A DNA stretch of 64,000 nt from Gloeothece verrucosa PCC 7822 (GCF_000147335.1 NC_014501.1:5324501-5388500), one strand, 5' to 3'; counted from the stretch's first letter, positions 16,593 to 25,754 are shown. The notes: generated by a model from the letters alone, not told the origin. Numbers and translations are program-made.

Positions 16593-18851
16593 TTGAAAGA
16601 GGCAATTATGCACAAGGTTACACCTATTCCCGTTTGTCTGGCCGAGTTCCCTGAAAAGAAGATTTCTTTATCAGCCCAAGTGCCGGTTAGCAATACAATA
16701 TCCAGCGAAGGATACCGTAGAGTTCGTTGTTCAGCAGCAATGATTGGTTTGGCTATCTCTATGAGTGCTACCAGCATACTTTTGCCGAATCAAAGCAAAC
16801 CAGCTATGGCAACGGGTTCTTCATCTTCTGAGGTAACTCTGGCAAATCTTAACTCTAGCAACGGACAAGGGAAATCCCAAACAAAATTGACCCCACCGGC
16901 CTTGAAACATCAGGTAAAAGAAGGCGAAACCCTGTGGCAGTTATCGGAAGAATATCAAATCAATCCGAAATCCATCGCGGCTTCTAATAATCTTCCTTTA
17001 CAAGCTGATTTAGTGGCCGGACAATCGATCAAAATTCCTTCGCAAGATTTACCTGATACTAAGTCAACCCCAACAAATAACTCTCAGCCAAAGACAGCTA
17101 AGGCTGGGGGGCCGAACGAGTTCCGCACTGAAGACTTAGAAGCTTCTCTAACTAATTTGAGGGAAACTCGCAAGCGATTACAAGAAAGCTTAGTGGCCCT
17201 GAGATCAGAAGACTCTACCGCCAAATCCCAAACTAAAGTGATTGTCACAGAAGTAGCTGATGTTAATCCATCGGCAGAAGCAATTACTCAAGGATCATCT
17301 GGAATCATTGCTCAATCATCTGATGCGGTTGATCAACAAGCAATCCAAATTCCTGTGGAGATGCCTAAAGCTGAGTTTGATTCTCATACCTCTGTTGCTC
17401 CTCAAATTATAGACAACAGCCAACAGAATTCTTCTAGCTCGATTAACACCGCTACATCAACCCCTAAAGTTCTCAATAATGGGGCATCAGAACCGATTCC
17501 TCTGGCGACACCCAATAATTTATCTAAGCTAAAACCCACCAATTCTCAACCGCTTGATCTTTCAAAAATACAAACAAATACCGATTCTTCTACCTCTTCA
17601 TCGTCACCTGTCCCCCAACCTACTGTTGCTAACTCCAGTGCCAACTCCCCACAAGCTATAGAACTAGAAGTTCAGCCGCCCCAGACAGCTAGGACTGTGT
17701 CCCCTTTAGACATGTCCCAACCTCGCGTAGAGCAAGCCCCTGCTAAAAAATTTTATCGCGTTCAAGTGGGAGATACCCTTAATACTATTGCCCGTAAAAA
17801 CGGCATTACGGTAGCTCAATTAATAAAAGCCAATAAGATCACTAATCCCAATTTAATTAAAATTAATCAGCCTTTATTGATTCCTACCGTTGCTTCTAGT
17901 AGTTCCAAACCCGGCTCGAAAACCCCTGTTATTGCAGGTCTGCCTTTAACTCGTAATAACACGGCTTCCCCGTTACCCCCTCTGCCAACAGAAAGCGCAA
18001 CGAATTCGGTTCCTTCCAATTTGGTGAGTCGTTTGCCGTATAATTCTTCATCTGAGGAGATGAGCGATGTTCCTGAAGCCAATGGCGCGATCGAAATTCC
18101 TGTGGAGGTAGCGGCCGAATCTCATACCAATAAACTACGGGCAGATGTGGCCAATTTACAACAACAATATCAAAATTCTCAACCTATTCCGCTTGAGGTA
18201 GAACCTCCCAAGGCTTTTAATAATGCCCCAGTGGTGTCTCAATCTCGCAATCCTGAATGGGATAAAGACCGTCTGCGTAAAAGTGCCGCCAACAATTCTC
18301 CCTCTCAGCTTGGTGGACAAAATATCTCAGGACAAATTATTAGCGCCGCTCCGGCAGATGTAGAGCAGTACAATAACAGCATCAAAATTCCGGTAGGAGA
18401 GACGGTATCTCCTGAATTGCCGGGTCTTTCTAACCCTGATGAATATTTGCCTAATGCTCCCATTAAATTTAATGGCTATATCTGGCCGGCTAAAGGCGTT
18501 CTCACTTCTGGCTATGGAATGCGTTGGGGCAGAATGCACAGAGGCGTTGATATTGCTGCTCCTGTAGGAACTCCGGTTGTAGCGGCGGCTGCCGGTGAAG
18601 TGATTTCTGCTGGCTGGAATTCTGGCGGCTATGGTAACCTTGTTAAGATTAGACACGCGGATGGTAGTATTACCTTCTATGCTCACAATAGCCGCATTAT
18701 GGTTCGCCAAGGTCAGCAGGTAGAACAAGGAGAGCTAATTTCTCAAATGGGTAGCACCGGTTTTAGTACAGGGCCTCACCTGCATTTTGAGGTTCATCCT
18801 AATGGACAACAGGCAGTTAATCCGATGGCTTTTCTCCCGAAAAAAACTTGA
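16593..18851 (+). CDS. LysM-domain M23 family murein metallopeptidase
   Basis: A 752-residue secreted cell-wall hydrolase. A hydrophobic segment near residues 45-65 serves as signal or anchor after a long polar N-terminus. LysM domain 1 lies at about 106-152 (VKEGETLWQLSEEY) and LysM 2 at about 386-432 (VQVGDTLNTIARKN), separated by Ser/Pro/Gln-rich linkers. The C-terminal peptidase M23 domain (about 630-748) has HRGVDIAAP, YGNLVKIRHADG and HLHFEVHP with the zinc ligands, so it should cut peptidoglycan cross-bridges in the manner of NlpD/lysostaphin-type endopeptidases. Two starts are possible: TTG 16593 with AGGAGG six bases upstream, or ATG 16608 with GAGG five bases upstream. A 19-base repeat lies in the linker at 17112. 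A clear terminator follows at 18876. Confidence 0.9.
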   Translation: MKEAIMHKVTPIPVCLAEFPEKKISLSAQVPVSNTISSEGYRRVRCSAAMIGLAISMSATSILLPNQSKPAMATGSSSSEVTLANLNSSNGQGKSQTKLTPPALKHQVKEGETLWQLSEEYQINPKSIAASNNLPLQADLVAGQSIKIPSQDLPDTKSTPTNNSQPKTAKAGGPNEFRTEDLEASLTNLRETRKRLQESLVALRSEDSTAKSQTKVIVTEVADVNPSAEAITQGSSGIIAQSSDAVDQQAIQIPVEMPKAEFDSHTSVAPQIIDNSQQNSSSSINTATSTPKVLNNGASEPIPLATPNNLSKLKPTNSQPLDLSKIQTNTDSSTSSSSPVPQPTVANSSANSPQAIELEVQPPQTARTVSPLDMSQPRVEQAPAKKFYRVQVGDTLNTIARKNGITVAQLIKANKITNPNLIKINQPLLIPTVASSSSKPGSKTPVIAGLPLTRNNTASPLPPLPTESATNSVPSNLVSRLPYNSSSEEMSDVPEANGAIEIPVEVAAESHTNKLRADVANLQQQYQNSQPIPLEVEPPKAFNNAPVVSQSRNPEWDKDRLRKSAANNSPSQLGGQNISGQIISAAPADVEQYNNSIKIPVGETVSPELPGLSNPDEYLPNAPIKFNGYIWPAKGVLTSGYGMRWGRMHRGVDIAAPVGTPVVAAAAGEVISAGWNSGGYGNLVKIRHADGSITFYAHNSRIMVRQGQQVEQGELISQMGSTGFSTGPHLHFEVHPNGQQAVNPMAFLPKKT
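17112..17130. repeat. 19-base sequence shared with the HD-hydrolase gene at 47437
   Basis: CCGAACGAGTTCCGCACTG occurs here in the linker of the M23 peptidase gene, encoding part of GGPNEFRTE, and again at 47437-47455 inside an unrelated gene, where it is read in the opposite orientation. In both places it sits in a low-complexity linker and keeps the frame open. Confidence 0.7.
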
Positions 18852-18875
18852 TCCAGAATCGCCCTGAAATATATG

Positions 18876-18907
18876 AAAAGGGGAAGATTAGGTTTTCCCC
18901 TTTTTTT
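18876..18907 (+). terminator. Rho-independent terminator of the M23 peptidase gene
   Basis: AAAAGGGGAA at 18876-18885 pairs perfectly with TTCCCCTTTT at 18895-18904 across a nine-base loop, and the T run continues to 18907. It begins 25 bases after the peptidase stop codon. Confidence 0.85.
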
Positions 18908-18919
18908 CGCAACAATAGA

Positions 18920-19423
18920 TTATCTTTCTTTGATAATTTCCGGAGGAGAGACAGCCACCTCTCCGGTTTCTGAAATCGGTTTGATGAAACCAAAATAAGC
19001 GGCAATAGCGGCTGTTAAACCATTCAACCAAACATTGTTACCGAAAATAGGCATTAAGCCAAAGAAGGTTTTACCGAAAGGTAATATTCCGAGAATAGCG
19101 ATTAGAGCATAAAGATAAGCAAAAACACGACAGTAAACCCGCGCTCCTTGAGTATCTCTAGACATAATAATTCCCGTTAATCCGACTAAAATGCGGATGA
19201 AATCGTGGATCAGATTGGTAGGAAATACCCCAAATATATAGCCAAATCCTTTACTATAAAGACTCGGTTCGGCTTGAATTGGAATACCTGCATCATTGGG
19301 GAGAGATAGGAAAGAAGGTAAGAAACCAGCTACTCCTAAAATAAAGAAAATTAAGCCAAGAGCTAGGGCGACATTCCGCTCTGATTTATTATTTTCCATG
19401 TTTGCTATATCTTGGGATCTCAT
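18920..19423 (-). CDS. DUF4383-like small membrane protein
   Basis: A 167-residue protein with about four predicted membrane spans (roughly 14-34, 55-85, 95-115 and 120-145). The segment SKGFGYIFGVFPTNLIHDFIRILVGLTGI resembles the DUF4383 family, in which a central INxxHDxxRIxxG stretch is conserved. These are small membrane proteins of unknown function, often near stress genes. The ATG at 19423 is preceded by AGAGGTG at a good distance (about nine bases), supporting the start. It converges with the M23 peptidase gene. Confidence 0.7.
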   Translation of the reverse strand: MRSQDIANMENNKSERNVALALGLIFFILGVAGFLPSFLSLPNDAGIPIQAEPSLYSKGFGYIFGVFPTNLIHDFIRILVGLTGIIMSRDTQGARVYCRVFAYLYALIAILGILPFGKTFFGLMPIFGNNVWLNGLTAAIAAYFGFIKPISETGEVAVSPPEIIKER

Positions 19424-19579
19424 TTTTTTTCACCTCTTTAATAATCTTTTTTGACGATTTTGCAGCACTTTAACAAGCTAAACCTTGCAAATATTCTCTT
19501 TATCTTTCAGGAAAAATTTATTTTGTTGCTGCACAATAATCAAGGTTTTTATAACTGTTGAAGTCGCTATAATTTAGCC

Positions 19580-19759
19580 TTGATAGTTTTTATTCAACTT
19601 AAATTTTTAGCGAATTTTCTCTATCTAAAGAAATAATCAAAGGGAAGATATTGAGAGAAAAATCGAGGTGAGAATTATCGATAAGCTGACCGGCATAAAC
19701 TTTGTCTATTGAGATCGGGTAAAGGGAAAAAATATCACCGATATTCCCCTTTACTTTTT
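19580..19759 (+). ncRNA. Candidate small RNA, about 180 bases
   Basis: A plus-strand TATAAT (19568-19573) is followed about 150 bases later by a terminator with no open frame between. Its 5' end would be near 19580. No match to cyanobacterial Yfr1, 6S RNA or tmRNA was recognised by eye. The -35 region is poor, so the transcript is only inferred. Confidence 0.3.
19719..19759 (+). terminator. Orphan plus-strand rho-independent terminator
   Basis: GTAAAGGG (19719-19726) pairs with CCCTTTAC (19747-19754); inside it AATATC (19731-19736) pairs with GATATT (19740-19745) around the loop ACC. A run of five T residues follows at 19755-19759. On the minus strand no T run follows, so it works only for plus-strand transcripts. 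Confidence 0.65.
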
Positions 19760-19903
19760 CAGCTTTTACCAATGCTTAATATTTGTAGCAGGCTTTAGTA
19801 AAAAGCGATAATTAGGGTTTAAGAACGATTTTGATACCCGTGCCAACAAACTGCTTTCATCGGGTTTTCTCCTGATAATTTAAGGCATACAGCAAAAACA
19901 AAA

Positions 19904-19954
19904 TGAGGTGAGTCACCCTGATTAATTAATCGGTAAAATCGGTAACCCACCTCA
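19904..19954 (-). terminator. Probable terminator of the minus-strand gene at 20026
   Basis: TGAGGTGAGTCACC (19904-19917) pairs with GGTAACCCACCTCA (19941-19954) with two mismatches, and read on the minus strand it is followed by TTTTGTTTTT. The loop contains a perfect 12-base palindrome, GATTAATTAATC (19920-19931). Confidence 0.5.
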
Positions 19955-20025
19955 CTATTCATTCATTACTTTTCCTATCAGTAATGAGGGCGATTTTCAA
20001 TTGATCATCAATAGACTTGATTGAT

Positions 20026-20403
20026 TTAATTATCTTGGGGATGGGTTTGATTGTTAATGTCTTCTTCTCCTTGAATTTGCTTAATAAATTTTTGGGTACT
20101 TTTTGGTAAAGGTTCATCTAAATTTAATTTGTCTTTCAGGTCACCTTTAGCATATTTTCGAGTCCGTTTTTTAGCGGCTTCTTCTGATCTTTGAGCTTGT
20201 GCTTCTCTTCTTTTTTCTTTAGCGGCTTCCACTTCGGCCTCATCGAGTAAACCGGATGGAGTCGCTACAGATTCAGCATTTACCGATTGAGCTAAAGCTT
20301 GATTCGGGTATCCTATGCCAAAATTTAGGCCTAATAGGACAGCCACCTGTACGAGAAAAACCACTAAAATCCGCCGCCAATTAATTTTTGAACCAAGGGA
20401 CAT
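20026..20403 (-). CDS. Small exported or membrane-anchored protein of unknown function
   Basis: A 125-residue protein. Residues about 11-38 (RILVVFLVQVAVLLGLNFGIGYPNQALA) look like a signal peptide ending at an ALA cleavage motif. The mature part is short, highly charged and helical (EAEVEAAKEKRREAQAQRSEEAAKKRTRKYAKG in fragments), then DLKDKLNLDEPLPKSTQKF. I do not recognise the family. It lies upstream of a SRPBCC-like gene's end by 61 bases on the same strand and may be cotranscribed with it. Confidence 0.6.
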   Translation of the reverse strand: MSLGSKINWRRILVVFLVQVAVLLGLNFGIGYPNQALAQSVNAESVATPSGLLDEAEVEAAKEKRREAQAQRSEEAAKKRTRKYAKGDLKDKLNLDEPLPKSTQKFIKQIQGEEDINNQTHPQDN

Positions 20404-20464
20404 TTTTACCTCTAAAATTTTTTAAATCTTTGACCTTATTCAACCATAAAACTATCACTTTTTG

Positions 20465-21181
20465 TCAAGAACCTTTAGGTTGACCTTCGGTAGTAGGTAT
20501 TTCCCCGGCTTCCATTAATTGCTTAAAGCGATTTAGTTCATCTCCAATTTGTTGTTCTGGTGCTTCACCAAATAGCTTGCTGAGTGCTTGTCCTAAAAAT
20601 CCTCCGGGAGGATTATATTCCATGACGACTTTTACTTCTGTACCGCGATTCCCTGTGGCCGGACGGAAACGAACAAAACCCGATTGTTCGATTTGTGCTT
20701 CTTGTGTGGAAGTCCAAGCGATTAAATTATTGGGTTCATCTTTAATGATTTGTGCGTCCCATTCTATGGTATTTTCTAAGGGCGCTTTTGTCACCCAATG
20801 GGAACGTTGATCATCATATACAGTCACCGATTGTAGATGTTTCATGAAGGTGGGCAGGTTTTCAAAATTGCGCCAGAAATTATACAGTTCTGCTGCCGGT
20901 TTATTAATGGTGACCGTTTTTTCGACTCTGATGATTTGTCCTACTCCTAATGTATCTTTTATGGTTTCTTGAGCTTGTTTGATGGTGCTTTGTTTAGTCA
21001 CCCCTTGGTAAACTAAACCGCCTCCTGTCAAAGCCATTAAAGCGCCTTTTAATGAGCGTTGCTGTAATCCCATTAAAACTAAAGCACTACCACTAATAAT
21101 CGATGCCCAATGCTCTTTGTCACTGGCTTCATTGCTTTGTTCAGGATTTGCTGTTTGCGGTAAGTTGGTAACTTCCTCCAT
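20465..21181 (-). CDS. SRPBCC (polyketide cyclase/dehydrase-type) protein with N-terminal hydrophobic domain
   Basis: A 238-residue protein in two parts. Residues about 22-65 form a short membrane-associated hairpin (WASIISGSALVLMGLQQRSLKGALMALTGGG in pieces) of the DUF2892 type. From about 80 to 225 there is a START/SRPBCC-like domain beginning with IRVEKTVTINKPAAELYNFW, the classic start of cyclase/dehydrase-like proteins, and containing WDAQI, NLIAWTS and GTEVKVVMEYNPPGG. These domains bind hydrophobic ligands; no substrate is known. The neighbours are other small stress-type membrane proteins. Confidence 0.75.
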   Translation of the reverse strand: MEEVTNLPQTANPEQSNEASDKEHWASIISGSALVLMGLQQRSLKGALMALTGGGLVYQGVTKQSTIKQAQETIKDTLGVGQIIRVEKTVTINKPAAELYNFWRNFENLPTFMKHLQSVTVYDDQRSHWVTKAPLENTIEWDAQIIKDEPNNLIAWTSTQEAQIEQSGFVRFRPATGNRGTEVKVVMEYNPPGGFLGQALSKLFGEAPEQQIGDELNRFKQLMEAGEIPTTEGQPKGS

Positions 21182-21342
21182 GATTTTCTGCCCCTATGGG
21201 TGCTTGCTCAGTTTTTAGTTTGACATTGCCTAACCGTGCGTTAAAGGTTCTGTTATGTCACATAAGTTACTCAACTTGTCGCTCAGACCACCTCTTTCTA
21301 GAGAGTTAACCCGCACTATTTAAATTTAATTCTTTAGGAAGA

Positions 21343-21377
21343 AAGATCCCCCAACCCTGTGATCAGAAGGGGGCTAT
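21343..21377 (-). terminator. Weak terminator overlapping the end of the DUF2243 gene's downstream side
   Basis: GATCCCCC (21344-21351) can pair with GGGGG at 21369-21373 and flanking bases; on the minus strand TCTTTCTT follows. The right arm lies in the last codons of the DUF2243 gene, so it is only a possible terminator. Confidence 0.3.
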
Positions 21378-21869
21378 CTCTTGCTTATTATCTTCTGTAT
21401 CAATGCTGATCAGCCGCCAACCTATAGCCACCAAAAAAACGCCTATCGCAATAAATCCTAAGTCCCAAGCCAGTTCATGAGGTCCGGGTTTTACATGGTG
21501 TATGTTGAGAATATGATGGTCGAGGATGCCTTCAACCACATTAAATAATCCGGCTCCCATCAATACCGAACCTAAAAAAAGAGACGTTGACCAAGGAACA
21601 TCCGCGCGTTTGCCGGCACGCCATAAAGCGATAATTCCGATCAAAGTCATTAGCCAGTCAAACACATGAAATAACCCATCTCCCAAGGTATTAAGCTCTA
21701 AACCGGCAACGGTTTGGCTGGTTTCAAGATTGCTAAACATATGATGCCATTGCAAAATTTGATGAAATACAATCCCATCGAAAAAACCGCCTTGACCAAG
21801 ACCAATAAAAATTCCGGCTAGGATTAATGGACGGCGATTGTCTGAGCTTTTTTCGGCATTAATTTGCAT
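21363..21869 (-). CDS. DUF2243 domain membrane protein
   Basis: A 168-residue protein with four predicted membrane spans. The pattern GLGQGGFFDGIVFHQILQWHHM near residues 19-40 and FNVVEGILDHHILNIHHVKPGP near 113-134 is the hallmark of DUF2243, with its pairs of conserved His residues that could bind metal or haem. Its function is unknown. It is close to the SRPBCC-like gene on the same strand, 181 bases away, in a run of small membrane proteins. Confidence 0.8.
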   Translation of the reverse strand: MQINAEKSSDNRRPLILAGIFIGLGQGGFFDGIVFHQILQWHHMFSNLETSQTVAGLELNTLGDGLFHVFDWLMTLIGIIALWRAGKRADVPWSTSLFLGSVLMGAGLFNVVEGILDHHILNIHHVKPGPHELAWDLGFIAIGVFLVAIGWRLISIDTEDNKQEIAPF

Positions 21870-21959
21870 TGCTTTGTTCTATTTTAGGGCACAGGGAAGA
21901 GCTTATTAGTTTTGAGTTTATGTTATTACCCGACAGAAGCATCCCCCTTTAGAGAGGAT

Positions 21960-24900
21960 TTATGTCTGGGTTTTGATCTGACTTAATAATCCTTGTACAG
22001 GATGCAAAGGAGTCCATCCTTCACACCGCTTAACCTGACTCCGGCAAGAATAGCCGCTCACTAAAACTCGCTCTTGTTTCTCTTCTATTGCCGCTAAAAC
22101 TGGGCCCCAACTGCTCTGATAAATTCCTCGAGATGAGGCATAATGTTCTGTTTCATGTCCATACATTCCGGCCATTCCACAGCAACCCGTCTGCATCAAA
22201 TTGAGAGGAATTCCCATCGTCTTAAAAATTTTTTGCCATTGTTTTGAGGATTCTAATGCTAGGGTTTTTTCAGTACAATGACTCAATAAATAATAAGGGT
22301 TGTCAGTGGGAATATAAGGCAGTTGATCTAAATGAGTGACTAGCCATTCTTGCAAGAGATTTATCTTGAGATTATTCATTGACAAATCATTGTATTTATG
22401 GTATTCATCCCGATAAGCTAAAACCATACTCGGTTCAATTCCGATCAGAGGAATACCTAAATTATTCAACTGTGTGAGATACTCTATATTTTTCTTCACT
22501 CGAGATTGAAATTGCTTTAAAAATCCTTTAACGTGCAAGGGCTTACCATTGGGAAAAAAGGGGGCAATATAGACGGTATAACCTAAACGATCCAAAAAAT
22601 AATAGGTGTCTAATACCAATTGGGATTCATAGAAGCTGGTAAAGGCATCCTGTAGCAAAATGACGCTATTAGATTTTTCGGGTTTAGTTAACTGAGATAA
22701 TTGCTTTAAATCTAAGAGTGGCGCTTTTCTTTCTCTGAGTCCTTGTTGAAGGGTAAACTCACTGAGTTGCGGCAGATAAACTAGACCCAATAGTTGTTGA
22801 CTGACCCAATAAGTAAGGGCATTATGAGTGATGAGATTAAATAATTGGGGCGAGTTCGCTTGCCAACTAGCAATCATTTCAATGTTACCCATTAAATAAT
22901 CTCGCCAGGGTCTTAAATAACGGGTGTGATAAAGTTCTAAAAATCTGGCTTTAAACTCGGGAATATTGACATGAACCGGACATTGTGACACACAAGCTTT
23001 ACAGCCAAGACACCCAGACATTCCTTGATAAACTTCATGGGAATAGTCATAAACTCCCCACCATTTTAAGAGTGTATTGCCAACTCGAAGTAATGCCACT
23101 TCTAGGGTTCCTAAATTTGGCGGCTTCTTGTCAGCTTGCGTTAAAGAAATTTGTCTTAACCACTCCCTCAATAAACTTGCGCGGCCTTTGGGGGAATGGA
23201 TGCGATCACGGGTTTCTTTTGCTGAAGGACAGATGACTTCATGAGGGTTATAGTTAAAACAAGCGCCATTCCCATTGCAATTAAAAACTTCTTCGTATTG
23301 AGAACGAACCACAGCAGGGACTTGTCGGTCAAAATGTCCTCTTAATGAAGATTCTATTTTTACCACTTCCCCATCGCTGCCTTTTGGGGTAACAATTTTA
23401 CCAGGGTTTAAACGGTTTTCCGGATCAAAAGCGGCTTTAATTTTTCGTAGGTCTTGATATAATTCTTCTCCAAAGAAAAGGGGTGTATATTCACTGCGAA
23501 ATCCTTTGCCATGTTCTCCCCACATTACCCCCCCATATTGACGCACCAAAGCCACCACTTGATCGCTTAATTTGCGAATTAGGGTTTCATCGTCGGGGAG
23601 TTTCATATCTAAAGCCGGGCGAATATGAAGACATCCTACATCCACATGGCCAAACATTCCATAATCAAGCTGATATTCATTGAGCAATTTTTTCAAGTCT
23701 TGAACATAATTCATTAACTGGGAAGGAGGAACGGCGGTATCTTCTATAAATGGGATGGGTTTCCGGTTGCCTTTTTGGTTTCCTAATAAGCCTACGCCTT
23801 TTTTTCGTAATTCCCAAAGCTTCTGGATTTCTTCGTTATTTTTAGCTAAATAATAGCCGCTTGCTTGTTGGGGTTGATGGCGATTAGTTTCAATTTGCTC
23901 AATTAACTGATTAATTTTTCGCTCTAATGAGGTTTGAGCATCGCCGATAAATTCGACTAAATTAATGGCTTTTGCTCCTTCTATCCAATCTTTCACTTGA
24001 TAATAGATTTCGTCTTCTTTGGCTAATTCGACAATTTTTTCATCGAGGGTTTCTATGGCGGCGGGTTCAGCTTGTAGAAGGGTTGAAGCGGCTAAAAGGG
24101 CATCATCAAAACAGTGATAGTGAATAGCCAGTAATTGTTTATATTTAGGAATAGGGGTTAATTTTAATTTCGCTTCTGTGATGATGGCTAATGTTCCCTC
24201 TGAACCGGCTAAAATTCGGTTGAGATTAAAAGTCTCTTGTTCGGGTGAATAAACTTTGGCTAAATTATAGCCTGTCATGAAGCGGGGGATTTTCGGAAAT
24301 TGTTGGGCGATGAGTTCGCGTTTTTGAGTGACTATTTCATCGATTTGGCGGTAAATTTTTCCTAGGGTGTTTGGCTGTTGTTTGAGATGGGTTAGGGTAT
24401 TTAAATCAATGCTTTGAGATTGTCCCATTTCTCCATTGACTAAAACCCAAGATAATTCTAAAACATGATCGCTAGTGCGTCCATAAATCCGCGATCCTTT
24501 GCCACAAGCATCTGTATTAATCATTCCCCCAAGGGTAGCGCGGTTACTTGGGGCGAGGGATGCGGCAAAAAATAGTCCTAATGGTTTTAAATAAGCGTTA
24601 AGTTGGTCTAAAATCACTCCGGGTTGCACTCTCACCCATCCTTGTTCTAGATTTAATTCTAGAATCTGGTTCATGTATTTAGAGCAATCTATAATAATCC
24701 CTGGTGAAAGTGCTTGTCCGTTGGTACCTGTTCCTCCTCCTCTGGGAGAAAATGTGATGCTTTTAAAGGGATTTTGGGCGGCAAGATGAAACATCACGAC
24801 TAAATCTTGCCCAGTTTTCGGAAAGAGGGCGGCTTGAGGAAGAATTTGATAGATACTATTATCTGTTGAGGTAATTAAGCGGCTGCCAAAGTCTGCACGA

Positions 24901-24995
24901 ATTTCTCCACTGAAGGGAGTCTTCCTCAGTTGTTCTAAAAATTCTGCATATTCCGGTTGTAGGGTTTCGTGCAGTTTTAAGCGAGGAATCATCAT
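21960..24995 (-). CDS. FAD-linked oxidase with 4Fe-4S domain, YdiJ-like (D-2-hydroxyglutarate dehydrogenase type)
   Basis: A 1011-residue fusion protein, close to the length of E. coli YdiJ (1018), which oxidises D-2-hydroxyglutarate. The N-terminal PCMH-type FAD domain includes SPRGGGTGTNGQALSPG (about 83-99) and GGMINTDACGKGSR. The FAD-oxidase C domain has MFGHVDVGCLHIRP and MWGEHGKGFRSEY. A cysteine-rich ferredoxin-like segment CLGCKACVSQCP lies near 665, followed by a CCG-type (heterodisulphide-reductase) region with LSHCTEKT and TGCCGMAGMYGHE near the C-terminus. All expected cofactor residues are present. It begins at an ATG-ATG pair at 24993-24995/24990-24992. It probably scavenges a 2-hydroxyacid; the exact substrate is inferred from the family. 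Confidence 0.85.
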   Translation of the reverse strand: MMIPRLKLHETLQPEYAEFLEQLRKTPFSGEIRADFGSRLITSTDNSIYQILPQAALFPKTGQDLVVMFHLAAQNPFKSITFSPRGGGTGTNGQALSPGIIIDCSKYMNQILELNLEQGWVRVQPGVILDQLNAYLKPLGLFFAASLAPSNRATLGGMINTDACGKGSRIYGRTSDHVLELSWVLVNGEMGQSQSIDLNTLTHLKQQPNTLGKIYRQIDEIVTQKRELIAQQFPKIPRFMTGYNLAKVYSPEQETFNLNRILAGSEGTLAIITEAKLKLTPIPKYKQLLAIHYHCFDDALLAASTLLQAEPAAIETLDEKIVELAKEDEIYYQVKDWIEGAKAINLVEFIGDAQTSLERKINQLIEQIETNRHQPQQASGYYLAKNNEEIQKLWELRKKGVGLLGNQKGNRKPIPFIEDTAVPPSQLMNYVQDLKKLLNEYQLDYGMFGHVDVGCLHIRPALDMKLPDDETLIRKLSDQVVALVRQYGGVMWGEHGKGFRSEYTPLFFGEELYQDLRKIKAAFDPENRLNPGKIVTPKGSDGEVVKIESSLRGHFDRQVPAVVRSQYEEVFNCNGNGACFNYNPHEVICPSAKETRDRIHSPKGRASLLREWLRQISLTQADKKPPNLGTLEVALLRVGNTLLKWWGVYDYSHEVYQGMSGCLGCKACVSQCPVHVNIPEFKARFLELYHTRYLRPWRDYLMGNIEMIASWQANSPQLFNLITHNALTYWVSQQLLGLVYLPQLSEFTLQQGLRERKAPLLDLKQLSQLTKPEKSNSVILLQDAFTSFYESQLVLDTYYFLDRLGYTVYIAPFFPNGKPLHVKGFLKQFQSRVKKNIEYLTQLNNLGIPLIGIEPSMVLAYRDEYHKYNDLSMNNLKINLLQEWLVTHLDQLPYIPTDNPYYLLSHCTEKTLALESSKQWQKIFKTMGIPLNLMQTGCCGMAGMYGHETEHYASSRGIYQSSWGPVLAAIEEKQERVLVSGYSCRSQVKRCEGWTPLHPVQGLLSQIKTQT

Positions 24996-25003
24996 TTAGT
25001 TAT

Positions 25004-25038
25004 TAGTCAATAGTCAATAGTCATTGGTCAATAGTCAA
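25004..25038. repeat. Heptamer tandem repeat (TAGTCAA type)
   Basis: Five heptamers in a row: TAGTCAA TAGTCAA TAGTCAT TGGTCAA TAGTCAA, just upstream of the YdiJ-like gene. A related array, in CATTAGT form, occurs at 39323. Confidence 0.75.
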
Positions 25039-25064
25039 ATTATATTCTACTATTCCGTACTCCC

Positions 25065-25104
25065 AAAAAAAAATAAGGTTGGGTGTCACCCTTTGTCCCA
25101 ACCT
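25065..25104 (-). terminator. Rho-independent terminator of the zinc-ribbon gene
   Basis: AGGTTGGG (25076-25083) pairs perfectly with CCCAACCT (25097-25104); read on the minus strand the stem is followed by TTATTTTTTTTT. It lies 125 bases after the stop of the small zinc-ribbon gene. Confidence 0.75.
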
Positions 25105-25228
25105 TTCAACTCAACTGCTTATTGACCAAATCTGATTCTTGATGAATTTTTAAAAAACTTTTACCAAGGCTCTATTTGATGATTTTTTAACAATTGTAAA
25201 GAATTAAACCGTTATTTTTTCAGTTTGT

Positions 25229-25426
25229 TTAAGCGGAAGCCACAAGAATTTTTTTGTCTTGTTTAAAAGGAAATCTGCTTAATTCTCGTTTGTTAAAAAA
25301 TAGAGGCTCTTTGACTAATGTTTCAAAATTCGGCATTTCTTGGTAGCAGTGGGGACAAAACCAATAAATACCTTGATGGCGAATGTGTCGTAACATCTGA
25401 TTAGAACAGCATGGACAGTTAATCAT
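25229..25426 (-). CDS. Small zinc-ribbon protein, cyanobacterial type
   Basis: A 65-residue protein from the ATG at 25426, which has TTAGGA five to ten bases upstream. A longer frame beginning at a TTG at 25495 exists, but the added 23 residues have no support. It starts MINCPCCSNQMLRHIRHQGI and continues YWFCPHCYQEMP, giving two CxxC knuckles (CPCC and CPHC, 17 residues apart) that form a zinc ribbon. The rest is short and basic with no recognised motif. Small zinc-ribbon proteins of this form are common in cyanobacteria and have no assigned role. Confidence 0.65.
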   Translation of the reverse strand: MINCPCCSNQMLRHIRHQGIYWFCPHCYQEMPNFETLVKEPLFFNKRELSRFPFKQDKKILVASA

Positions 25427-25754
25427 AATTCCTAAGTCTCCCAATATTGTACACCCTTTGAGCAAGTCACCTGAATTATTGACAATCGTTGGCAATTGTT
25501 CTCTTGTGAAAGTGCTTAACTCTCTCCATCTCCATTCCCTCTAAGAGCCATGATCTCTATGTTGGCTTCTGTATTTTTTATCTTTTCCTAATTTATCAGC
25601 CAAAAAGTTCATTTGCTCATCCACTCCATAGATTATGGCTAGATCAAAATGTATCTAGTTTTACTTTTTTTTTGAGAGGGTTCTAATGGACAGAATAAAT
25701 AATATCTTTGCCTCTCTTTAGGAGCTTAAGAAATAAATGTGTGGATTTTGTGAT
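25427..25754. other. 328-base gap upstream of the zinc-ribbon gene
   Basis: I see no gene here. The region contains long T runs and a weak GAGAGG/CCTCTC pairing near 25673-25721. It should contain the promoter of the zinc-ribbon gene but no clear -10/-35 pair stands out. Confidence 0.4.

Larger units (their letters stand above)
19424..20025. other. 602-base intergenic region with two strong hairpins
   Basis: No protein-coding gene is visible between the two minus-strand genes. The region holds a plus-strand terminator-like hairpin at 19719-19759 with no plus-strand gene ahead of it, and a second, longer hairpin at 19904-19954 that probably ends the minus-strand gene at 20026. A TATAAT box occurs at 19568-19573 on the plus strand. 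Confidence 0.6.

Noticed and set aside
25427..25495. A longer zinc-ribbon protein starting from TTG 25495.
   Set aside because: The ATG at 25426 has a good ribosome binding site and the added residues show no motif.
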